Origin: Malus domestica
Lineage: Eukaryota > Streptophyta > Magnoliopsida > Rosales > Rosaceae
Assembly (NCBI RefSeq): GCF_042453785.1
Contig: NC_091671.1
Coordinates: forward strand, 8,936,001 to 9,000,000
DNA length: 64,000 nucleotides
Reading direction: 5' to 3'
The position numbers and the translations under genes are program-made. Shown piece by piece: positions 33,211-42,865 of the stretch; position 1 is the first letter of the stretch, and each line of letters starts with the position of its first letter. The notes below the pieces were generated by a model. The model searched no databases, was not told where the DNA came from, and worked only from the letters and a program-made list of their open reading frames with translations.

Positions 33211-35447
33211 TTACCTAGTTGGAGACCTTAACTGATTGTTTAGGATCTGAGAGCTTCTACGTGTTCTTATATTTGGTTTCCAAAGGTTCATCAAATACGA
33301 GACTCCTTCTGCTACCGTTGCCTTCCTTTTTTCCTTGAAGTTCCAAAGCTCTGGCACGGGAAACCTGCCGCTGGGATTGTACTCATTCAACTCTGCCAAG
33401 GCAGTTTTCACAGCTTGAAAAACTTGCTCACCAAACTCCTCCCTTAAGCCCCTCAACTTTTCATCTTGTTCATCAATGAATTCCTGCACACCAACATCCA
33501 GTATAAAATCAGTTAGCAAGGTGGATGGAAAGTACGCGGTGCCTTAAAACAAATTACAGCTTCGAAGTACAAGAAGAATGGGCCGGAAAATTGGACAAAA
33601 CTTAAATGACTTGTGGAAGTAGTAAGCACTGCATACCGTTGGCTTTTGTTGCTCATTCATTATAATCCTGAATGGTTGCCAATTTGGATCTCTCAGATGC
33701 TGCTCCCATAGAGAACATAGCTTCTTGGCCTTACCATCTAGACCGGCACCTCTTTTTGAAGGACAGGGCCTTTTGAGCGCACTACGGAATGGTTTATTGT
33801 CAAGCTCTCCCATTCTCTTCACGCCGATACAAGTTTGGCTTTTTGAGTCACTTAGTCCCTGCAAGGGGGAAAAATTAGACATTACAAGGAAGTAATAAGA
33901 ACATTATCACACGAAAAAGAAACCAGCTTCCTTCAGCAAGTCACACCTACTTTGTACTGTACAAAACGTTAACCAAAAAGTCTGTAGGCATGAACTTATG
34001 AAGACAAAAAAGGTTGCCATATATACCTCAGTTCCATCCAAAGAGGGATATTAATAGACAGAAATCAATAGGAAATTAAACTGCGGGTGAACATTCAAAC
34101 CCAAGAATAGCAAATATACATACAATGATGAGCGCTTTGCGAGCCTCCTGCAGCTCAACATTCTTTTCATGCTCGTTGACAATAAGTACTCCATTAAGGG
34201 CTTTGTTATTGCCCAACTCCTCTTCCAGTTCCTTAAACTTTCCTTCAATTTCATGGATATTAACTTCCAGCCCATCCACATGTTTGCGGTTGGTGTCACG
34301 CTGCTTTTCCAATATGCTGATTTTGTTGTGAAGTTTAACCTCTTGGTCCCGCCATTGCTAATCAACCATAGAACAACATTTCAACGGATCACACTCATAT
34401 GATATTCATTAATCTGAATCTCTACCTAAACATAGTCAATGGGAAAGCCAACCTTTCGTTCTTCTTTCAGCCATTCCACTGTTTCATCAGCATTATGTTG
34501 CAGCTCATTCTGAAACAAAAAGGAATATATACAAGTGGAAGTTCATGGCAGCGTCAAACTCTATACATAAATCCAAAGTTAATGGATTTTAAGTTGAGAG
34601 AATACCGATTCTTGCAGTTCTACCTCTTTCTGATAAAGATCTTTCTCGAGCTCTTTGTTTTCTGCTTCCCTCTGCTGAAGATAATTCTTAAGCTCTTTCT
34701 TTTGATCTTCACTCTCCTGAAGATTTTTCGTAAGCTCTCTCTTTTCAGCTTCAATCTTCTGAAGATTTTCATTTAACCGGTTAATTTGTGCTTCACTCTG
34801 CTCAAGTTGTTTCTTGACCTCATTGTTTTTAGCTTCACTCTGAAAAAGTTGGTTCTTAAGCTTGTTCTTTTGAGCTTCACTGAGTTCAAGTTCTTTCTTA
34901 AGTTCTCTCCCTCGAGCCTCACAGAACTCGAGTTCTTTCTTTAGCCCTTTATTCCCATGATAGTTTTCAAGCTCTTTGTTTTGAGCTTCACTCTCTCCAC
35001 GATCTTCCTTATTCTTTTGAGCTTCAGTCTGCTCAAGTACTTTCCTAAGTTCTTGGCACCGAGCTTCACTCCGCTCAAGCTCCTTGGTAAGATCCTTCTT
35101 CCGAGCTTCAGATTTTATCAAGGCTGTGTACTGGTCCAATACTACTTTTTCAAGGTGGTCGCGTAGTTTAATTACATTTAGATGCAGTTTTCCTATTCAA
35201 CAACATAAAATACAAAAATAAGTAAGCAATTACAGAAATGAAAAAGAAGAAGAAAAGTTCAGTCATACACTCAGTCTATAAGAAAAACACCCCAAAAATG
35301 AAGCAAATGCCATTTCAGTTAGTAAACTTTCCACCCTTTCCAAACCCTCGAAACCGACATCAACATATTAAAGTCGAATCAGAAATTTTAACTTCAATGA
35401 AGAAAAAAAAAATCAGACTGACCAATATCTGGTTCTTCTGAAGACAT
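33211..35447 (-). CDS. coiled-coil/XH-domain protein related to FDM/IDN2 (RNA-directed DNA methylation), lacking XS domain
   Basis: Minus-strand exons 35447-35423, 35192-34606, 34509-34453, 34357-34124, 33858-33637 and 33483-33211 give 465 residues with compatible phases. The start MSSEEPDI is followed by GKLHLNVIKLRDHLEK. Residues about 45-205 form a long coiled coil of 14-residue repeats (for example KKELELSEAQKNKL, KNQLFQSEAKNNEV). Then come ADETVEWLKEERK, a second coiled coil (LEKQRDTNRKHVDGLEVNI) and the C-terminal XH domain (GVKRMGELDNKPF, LCSLWEQHLRDPNWQPF, FIDEQDEKLRGLREEFG, YNPSGRFPVPELWNFKE). In Arabidopsis, XH proteins such as IDN2 and FDM1 pair through coiled coil and XH and bind small-RNA/scaffold duplexes through XS. 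The zinc-finger-XS part is absent here, so RNA binding is doubtful and a partner role is more likely. Intact frame. Confidence 0.88.
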
Positions 35448-35724
35448 TGTAAAACCTGCAATACAGAACAAAATACCGAAGATTCAGAAATCAATCTTAT
35501 CCATGCAGAGCAACTACAACAAGGAAATAAGGTATAAAATATATAAACATAAATGAATGAGTTTTTCGGAAACAAGTAACGGAGTTCTCTAATTGTTGGT
35601 GTGTAGCTAAGCCAAATGGTGAAGGCAATACTACACCTAATTTCAACAGCAGGTTCCAAAAGATGAGAAATGCAAGGTAGTCTCAGAACACTAACATTAT
35701 ATTTCATCATCCTATTTCTCCGAT

Positions 35725-36400
35725 TTTGCTTAGCAACCAAACACAATGCAAACCAGAAAAAGGTAGTCTTTTTGTGTTTGGTTGCTACGAAAAAGGTCAG
35801 AAAAACAGGAAAGTTGATGAATGGCAGAGTCATAAGTCCTGAAGTTTCAATGTTGACTATCAGTAACATTACTATTAATTGATTTTCCATTTTGTTCTTA
35901 ATTTTTCTTAGCAACCAAACACAATGGATGTTATTTTCTAAAATAAAAAGCAGCAGATGCCCAAAATAAATCAACGTGTAAACCAAAACAAGTGGTCTTT
36001 TGTGTTTGGTTCCTATGAAAAATTCAGATTGGCCGGAATTTTTTATGAATGGCAGTGTTCTGAGTCTTAAATTTTCAACTTTTCACTTTCAGAACACAAC
36101 CACATGAACTGATTTCCCACTTCTGTCAAGACCTTTTCTCGGCAACCAAACACAACTCATGCTATTATTAATATACAAAACAGAATAGACCCAAAATAAT
36201 CAAGATTTAAACCCCAAAAAGTGGTATTTTGTTGTTTGGTTGCTAAGGAAAAAGTCAGCTTGCTACGAAAATCAATGGATGATAGGGTTCCTGACTCAAA
36301 GTTTCACTCTCACTTTCAGAAGACTGCCATGAACTGATTTTCCTCTTCTTTCTGACATTTTCTTGACAACCAAACAAAATGTATATCATTTCAAAAACAC
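35725..36400. repeat. three-copy diverged tandem repeat, about 180-230 bp per unit, with internal inverted repeat
   Basis: Units begin with (t)agcaaccaaacacaa at about 35731, 35910 and 36141, with a fourth start at 36365. Each is followed 40-100 bp later by ttgtgtttggttgct or a variant (35770, 35998, 36229), its exact or near complement, then by cagt..gaatggcag and ttcaactttcactttcag. Each unit can therefore fold into a hairpin. They lie in the leader intron of the XH gene. Confidence 0.7.
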
Positions 36401-36631
36401 ACCATGAACAAAATCATCCACAAAATTCTCACCTTGAAACAGAACGCCCAAGAAAAATCTCAACCTTTTGAAATATTTAAAAAAGAAGTGAAGTTTTGGA
36501 GTGAAGTGGTTGAAGGGTTTTGAAAAAAATGAAGTTTACCTTTGCTTCAAGAGATACTCAGAGTTGCATAAGAAAAGAAAAACATCTAAAACCCAAAGAA
36601 GCTACTGATCCTTACCCAGAACAATAACAGA

Positions 36632-36636
<5 letters not shown>

Positions 36637-36675
<39 letters not shown>
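36637..36675. repeat. (TC)n microsatellite
   Basis: An uninterrupted TC run of about 39 bp in the presumed 5' leader of the XH gene; polymorphic length is expected. Confidence 0.95.
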
Positions 36676-36678
<3 letters not shown>

Positions 36679-36680
36679 GT

Positions 36681-37436
36681 ACAGTGGACCGTTGAGACAC
36701 GTGTAACGAAGAGAATGGGTAACAGACATATGCCTATTGGCAGAGTTCAGCTTTGACCATCAAGGACTCAAGATAGCAAATGGCAAATGGTACTTTGTTT
36801 AAAAGTGGATAGAACTCCTTAGTCTTCAGTCACGGACATGGAAATCTTGAGCATTAAGGTTATCTGAAAAAAAATATTGTCCATTAATGCAGCCCTGATG
36901 GAAATCCGAAGTACAAGAAGCAAAATAGCAGGAAGGAAAAAGTTAATGGACCAAAACCACAACTAAACCCCTGTATCTTCCTATTAGGCCTTATGAATCT
37001 TACTCAACCAATAGTTAAAGAGGGTAAAAAAAGTTTTTATTTTTGTTTTATACGAGGAACTTCAAAGGTTCAAGAAGAGAGCAACTTACATGAAATGGGT
37101 TCACCACCACGTGGAGTTTCGATTCAATAATACATTGTCATGTGGAGAAAAACTTGCACGTAGAAATAGATTATTAAACAAGGTGATAGTGAAACAGTTC
37201 CATGTAAGTCATTCTCGTACAAAATGGAGCTTTATTCATGATTTGAAAAAAAAGAAAACACGGTTAGGGGGACTAAAACCAGTTGACATGATATCACAAA
37301 TAAGGACATGCATACTTACTAGTCCAATAATTGAAGCACATCATAAACAAATCATGAAGGAGTACAACTGCTCCCTTTCAACAAAAAATAATAATTTTAA
37401 AAACTAAAATAACATTTACATTTTGGTCGAAAATAA
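36681..37436. other. spacer, no gene seen
   Basis: The open frame 37090-37407 has no recognisable domain, low complexity at its end and no supporting splice context. It is treated as non-coding. Confidence 0.4.
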
Positions 37437-38753
37437 TTAGCATAGTCTAGGAATTGGTGTAGGCCAACATGGGAGCGATCGAAAGGGGAAAAACGTACGT
37501 CCAAGGATCAAACTCAGCAGACTCAGCACCATCTGACCTGTTTCTATAGCTCTCTTGAACGAAGTTCTTGTCCGAAAGTTACACGCTACAATATCTCCAT
37601 CGAAATCTAGGTACAAAATATCCTCATCGTTGGGGTCAATGGCCACCGCCCTACTCCTTAGCCACCTGTTTCTCTCTCGCCATTCAGCAATTCCTGGATT
37701 TTCCACCAGCATTTGGTTCAAGGAAACCTCTTTTAGCAAGCACCATTTTTCAATTTGCCTGCGATTCCATCGACCTGCTGATCATCTTCTGCTTCTTTCA
37801 ACTCCCAAACACACAAAATGTCAGTGTCGCTTTCGCTGTGCGGCTTACATCCAAATCGAAATGGCACATCCTCAAACGCCCTTGACACACACTAGGCATG
37901 GAAACATTGAATGTCGAAACTCAGGCTTTTGATATTCAATGAAACGACATAATTCGTTATTATCAACTATTTCACCGCTATTGGCAGTAGTATCGATAGT
38001 GGTATTAAAGTTGTTGAACGGATCCACCCCAATGAGAATGCCACGATAATCCAACCAGTACACCATTCTGATGTGTGCAACGCTTGGAGAAAGAGCGTAA
38101 GTAGTAAAGCTAAAACCTAGGGAGTGTGATATAACTGTCTCTCTCCATTCATTAGTCTCAGAAGAGTAGAATTCCACTGTAAACTCGGCAGCATTAATTT
38201 CAGTTTGAGGCATCCGCACAACAATGCACCAGTACTCTGCATTAAGCTCGACTTAGAACTTGTATTGTCACCGTTGTGTTCCTCGCGGTTATACTAGGGA
38301 TGGTCGCATGTGAATCCCATTTGTACTGATCCTTGATGAACTCTAGGTGGGTGAGGAATAGCAACCCATACCTTGGTGAATGGGTTGCACATGTAGTATT
38401 CACATTCATAACATTTGGTTGGTCAGCACAAGAGTAAGTCATTATATGTTCCTAATAGGGCTCCTTTTGCTTGGTTTCTTCAAAACAAGGGAGGAAACGC
38501 AGAGATAACTTGCATGTTTTCGAACCCTTGCCGGAAGCGAGGACACGGTAAATGACTCCCAAGTCGCATCCCGTATTCTTTTTGGGTTATAATAGATACT
38601 GTTTTTCGAAGAGAATAATATCGCGTCCACATCAGTATCTCTTTCGATTACTAATAGATCATGCAGAAGATCATCAATATACGTGTTTAATTTTGAAGAT
38701 GTTGATCCAGGAAGGGATTGGGATGTACTACTGCTTCCTTTGGTACCTGTCAT
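37437..38753 (-). pseudogene. F-box/F-box-associated domain protein gene, broken
   Basis: The minus-strand start at 38753 gives MTGTKGSSSTSQSLPG and YIDDLLHDLLV, where an F-box should continue. The sequence instead jumps to IERDTDVDAILFSSKN, so most of the F-box is deleted. After a stop and frameshift the family hallmark YYMCNPFTKVWVAIPHPP is readable near 38360-38405. It is followed in another frame by TVEFYSSETNEWRETVI and VYWLDYRGILIGVDPF, and after one more break by LKEVSLNQMLVENPGIAEW and ILYLDFDGDIVACNFRT. These are typical F-box-associated (kelch-like) repeats of plant SCF adaptors. At least three frame disruptions and the missing F-box make it a pseudogene. Confidence 0.8.
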
Positions 38754-39706
38754 GGCTAGGAACTTTTTGGAAGACTATGCGATACAGTTCTTACCCCAAG
38801 AAGCCCGTGTATTTGAGGATTGCAACGTGTGATCATCAATAAATCACTATCATTTTTTTACTCGAAAAATATTTGAAACGCAAGAAGGGATGCGGAAGCT
38901 ATGGATTGCAATGCTTCTTGAGTTGAAACTTGGAAATTAACGACAAGTTTCCTTCATCTAGAATCACATGAATCAACAATGGCAATGGCAACGGTTTTCA
39001 AAGTTCATGAGTTTGTTTTGCCTGCGATTTGGTTCAAGATGTGATCAATTGAAGAAAATTGAATTAGAGACGGAAGAAGAGAATTGAAGATGTGATCAAT
39101 CATCTGCATCAACTAGAGAATTGAAGATGTGATCAATCATCTGCATCAACTTATGGACAACTCAAGCTTAGACATGTTGATTTTATTAGCTCAACTTAAT
39201 GGGAATTCCCTAAAACACTCCAATAAAGAACGGAATAATTGTTCCACTAAATTTTACTAAAGTTCCAAGAATACATGTTCTTGAGTTTCCGAAGTCTCTA
39301 GAAGAAAAATTGACGTCTTTAAGAACTACCAATCCCACCAGCAGTAAAGATTGCTCAGTGAGCTACATTATTACACAAGAAAAGGACCACAATTACCAAA
39401 AATATAAAGACTAAAATCCTCATCTGTTTGAGCAAGATAATTTAAAAGATAGAAAATTTGGAGGCAAATGAACAACGGTTTGAAACCCCCAACACCTTGA
39501 CCTCTCTCAACAAAACTCAGTGGCGCAAACCCAAAATGATTTATCCTTCCCTTTCAGCAAGCCATTTCTTGGCTCATCTACCTTTTTGGTCTCCAATCTG
39601 CAATTTAGGTTTCAGCGATTTCCTTAGCTTCTTTAGACTTAACCTCATGATATCTTTCCAGCATGATAACCTTCTCCCGGAAGTTGTTGCCTTTCTTCAT
39701 CTCACT
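38754..39706. other. spacer with a short tandem duplication
   Basis: Apart from the duplication at 39080-39152 no feature is supported. The open frame 39458-39724 has no domain. Confidence 0.4.
39080..39152 (+). repeat. two-copy 37-bp tandem duplication
   Basis: Gagaattgaagatgtgatca followed by atcatctgcatcaact occurs twice back to back with almost no divergence, so the duplication is recent. Confidence 0.85.
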
Positions 39707-40150
39707 TCATTTAAATTCCGATAACTTATCACTAGTGCTCTCAATGTTTTCCTCATTTTCATCACATACGTAATTCGTAATTGTCGATTGTTCCTTTCCT
39801 GATATTTTCCTCTCGTAATCATCCTCTGCCACATACATTCCAGAACCCCTTCCGTGAAGGGCGTCATGTTGTCCACCAGAGAAGATGTGAGTACTCAACG
39901 CTTCCCGCCTGGCCACTTCTCTGTTCTGTAATTGATGTTTCAGCATTTTTTTTAGCTCCCTCAGACTCTTCTGCATGATATTCTTTTCAGTCATGCTTGA
40001 TTCTTCTACACTTGCCACATCCTTGACTTGAAGATTTAAATTGGTATTGGTACTATTTAAATTCTTCAAGCCATAATTTGTGGCAGCAGTTTCTTGGACA
40101 CGTGCTTCGCCATCTGATCCTAGCTTCTTCCCATCAAGCTTCTTTTCCAA
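39707..40150 (-). CDS. hypothetical protein fragment, Lys/Glu-rich
   Basis: An open frame of 147 codons with balanced composition: EEKKLDGKKL-like start, ASVEESSMTEKNIMQKSLRELKKMLKHQL (helical, possibly coiled coil), and an acidic C-terminus (CDENEENIESTSDKL). I do not recognise the family. The frame is cut upstream by a SINE at 40168, so the 5' part of a once longer gene may have been separated. It could also be chance, but the codon use and lack of low complexity favour a real exon remnant. No splice partners were identified. Confidence 0.3.
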   Translation of the reverse strand: MEKKLDGKKLGSDGEARVQETAATNYGLKNLNSTNTNLNLQVKDVASVEESSMTEKNIMQKSLRELKKMLKHQLQNREVARREALSTHIFSGGQHDALHGRGSGMYVAEDDYERKISGKEQSTITNYVCDENEENIESTSDKLSEFK

Positions 40151-40167
40151 CTCAAGTTTTCTTCGCC

Positions 40168-40299
40168 CATGAGCAGTAGGTCTCGGGTTCGAGACTTGGG
40201 AGGAGCCTCTCCATAAATGGGGGTAAGGCTAGCCGACATTCACCTCTCCCAGACCCTGCGTAAAGCAGGAGCCTTGTGCACTGGGTACGACCTTTTTTT
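40168..40299 (+). mobile_element. Au-type SINE
   Basis: Pol III B box GGTTCGAGACT at 40187-40197, then cctctccataaatgggggta, ttcacctctcccagaccctg, and the hallmark end ggagccttgtgcactgggta followed by cgaccttttttt. This matches the plant Au SINE consensus as I know it. The 5' A box is missing or worn. Confidence 0.8.
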
Positions 40300-41239
40300 A
40301 TCAGAACACTAAAACAACATTCAAGGTTCACGCATATGGTTGGTTTGTCTACATGCAAGGGTGGACCCACTCTTGGACCTGGGTGGTCTCGGAACCATCC
40401 GGACATCCGAAAAAGCACGTGTGAGAACCTATGAGGACCACCCAATGGTGTGAGCGTGTAGTGGAAGACAAAGCCATAGTTGCTTTTCTGTTCTTGGACC
40501 TTGGTTACAATGAAGAAGAAAGATTTTTCTCTGCATTTCCCAAGTAACCAACACTCATTTTTTTTAATTGTTGTCCCGTCAAGTTGTGCAACCCTAGCAT
40601 TTTAATTAGCAAACGGATGGTGCATCACTCAACAAATATTTTTATACCATATGTTTGACACCGTTACTTTTAAAAAGTGCCTGTAAATTCATACGACTTC
40701 TGAAAAGTATTTCGTAATGTACTAAGAACTCGTAGTCACTTTCACTTTCATCTCATACCATCAAATTCATTAAAATACTAAAGCAAAAATTCTGATATTT
40801 TGTATGTTATATATTGAATAATAAGCCTAATTTAAATAAACCTCAAATTCTCAATACAAGTATATATTTTTGTAAGTGTAAATAGGCACTTACTTGTATA
40901 ATATGTAGTAAGTTTACTTAAATCCACCTAACCTACCTATGCCTTTGCCTAGACTCCGTCTAGGCGCATAGGAGGCCTCGACCCGCCTCTGGATTAGCGC
41001 CTAATGTACATTGATTAGGACCACTTAAAGTTAGAATCATGGATCCGCCACTATCTACATGGCAGAATATTTGAAATTTGAGTTTTATTTGGAGAGGTTT
41101 TCAGTGTGCTTGAAACATGAGGCGTCATATGTTATTATTCAAGTAGAGGGAAGTTTTTTGTTCAAGTGTCCCTCCACTTGTATAATAACATATATGCCCA
41201 TAGTCCGAGCACACTAAAAAATCTTTCTTTTATATGATG
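40300..41239. other. repeat-derived spacer
   Basis: 40365-40455 (gaccacccaatggtg, tggtctcggaaccatccgg) has a diverged relative at 53850-53895. 40880-41010 is an end fragment of the ggcgcta repeat. No gene was seen. Confidence 0.4.
40880..41010. mobile_element. end fragment of the 480-bp ggcgcta repeat
   Basis: Agtaagtttacttaaatcca..cgtctaggcgcataggaggc followed by ggattagcgccta parallels the right end of the element at 11486-11975, in the same orientation. Confidence 0.5.
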
Positions 41240-41425
41240 TTAATTTTTTTTTTGAGTGCATCGATATATTTTTACACTAAGGGAAGGGGAGTTTGGCTAA
41301 GCCATACAATAGGTAACCTAATTTGGTATCGAATTCGCCTTCCACGAGATTCGAACCTAAGACCTCTCACTTCCAAGTGAAGAGAAATACCATCAGACCT
41401 AATACTGAGTGACACTCGCTTAACT
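41240..41425 (-). mobile_element. tRNA-derived SINE
   Basis: The minus strand shows ggtctgatggta as a degenerate A box, B box GGTTCGAATCT, then a body (gaattcgataccaaattagg) and an A/T-rich tail (actcaaaaaaaaaa). Length about 180 bp. Confidence 0.6.
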
Positions 41426-41544
41426 TTGGAGTTCTGATGAAATCTAGTGCATGTGAGTTGGTATGATCGCATCTTATATGATGTCAAAATTAGATGAGTT
41501 TTTGTTTGGAAAATAGGAGTTTCAAACCTATCATAATATAACCC

Positions 41545-41596
41545 TTAAAAAATGAACACATAACATTTAAAAAGTGAACACATAACATTTAAGAAG
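41545..41596 (+). repeat. short tandem repeat, 23-bp unit
   Basis: Gaacacataacatttaaaaagt is repeated twice, with a third partial copy. Confidence 0.75.
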
Positions 41597-42329
41597 AATT
41601 GGCATGTTTTCACGCTAACACGTACTAAGATTTATCAACCCTACAAGGGTTACGTGAAAGTGAACTAAAACTTCAAGAGGTGTTCGTGTTATCTTTCAAA
41701 CTTGTGGGGTTTTGTGAAACACGATAAATCTTAAGGACTGTTAGTGTAATTAACCCGAAAAAAGACTTTTGCAGAAGGAGAATCTTTGTATATTAAAACC
41801 AGAAGAAAATCGGAGTTTCGCATGAGAAGGTATTAATACTTCACTACATAACGTTCCATAAGGATACTTCAAAATATCAGAGGTCTACTTCGAAATATTT
41901 CTTATCTACAGGTTTACACATCATACAGTAATAAATTTCACTGATAAATTATCATCGCTTACATAATCAACACATTTCTTGTATATTAGTTCCGCTTCTC
42001 GTTTGATTATCTCATGCTTTTGCTTATCCATGGTTATTACTTCACTACAAAATTACCTTGCTTTCAATGCTATCCAAATCGTCAACCTCACCCTCAAAAT
42101 TGTTGCAAAGTATGTAGTCTTTCCCAAAGAGCAGATGTGGAAGAAGTCTTCACCTTTCACAATGTTAGCCAAAGAGGAGATCTTTCTTGATCATTAGAGC
42201 TGCTTCAGCTTTACTCATGGCTGTCTCATAAGGCTGCCGGAGATATTCAATCTTATTCAGTGCCAAAATCGAAGCGTCTCTAGAAAATAATTTGGGGAGC
42301 AAAAACTAATCAAGATAATTATGGAGGTG

Positions 42330-42865
42330 CATGTGAATTTTTGGGTTAAAATGACAAAATTACTCTCGGGCACACCAAGATTTCCACTCTCATGCAACGA
42401 ATAATAACGGCTCAATCAAGGAAGAGTAAAAAATGATCAAAATGATATTTATTCAGATTCCTCTCATCACTCCTCATCAAATCCTTATTCAAAATGTAAC
42501 TCCCAATTTTCCTATTTAAATTAGGATTAATTGGCATGGTAATTGCAAGATATTATTTCACATAATATCTTGCAATTATTCAAACAAAATCACCATATAT
42601 GCCCAACCACTATTCTCCAAATAGGGTCAACCACTCCCCTATAAATAGTCATATTCTCCCACTAAAAAGCCAAGTCATTTGCTACCCACAAACACCTAAA
42701 CACATTTTTTTCAGAATTCTAACTTTGACATCGGAGATTCTTCGGCCAAAGCCCCCTATTCATTGTGGGTGCATGAGGTTTTTGGCTTTAATCTTAAGAG
42801 TTATTATTTTGCAGGTGCATTTTCATCAAAGGAGAAGACGGTGGAAATTTGCATGCAGAAATTGG
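42330..42865 (+). mobile_element. Ty3/gypsy-type 5' LTR
   Basis: Features of a plant LTR appear in order: an inverted repeat aattgcaagatatta/taatatcttgcaatt (42541-42578), a TATA box (ctataaatag near 42640), aactttgacatcggagattc and ttcggccaaagcccc, then attattttgcaggtgcattt, and at the boundary ttggtgctttcattgagag, the primer-site region. The left boundary is uncertain. A leader/gag-like region follows on the same strand. Confidence 0.65.

Larger units (their letters stand above)
35448..36680 (-). promoter_or_regulatory. leader intron and 5' UTR of the XH gene
   Basis: Directly upstream of the ATG the minus strand reads ttgtattgcag|gttttacaATG, a good splice acceptor, so a leader intron of about 1 kb is likely. 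The first exon is probably near 36540-36680, where an (AG)n/(CT)n run sits in a typical leader position. The intron carries three diverged tandem repeats, listed separately. Confidence 0.45.

Noticed and set aside
35360..35986. 208-codon minus-strand frame over the XH gene start
   Set aside because: It overlaps exon 1 in a different frame and runs through the leader-intron repeats; it is hydrophobic low-complexity translation of intron sequence.
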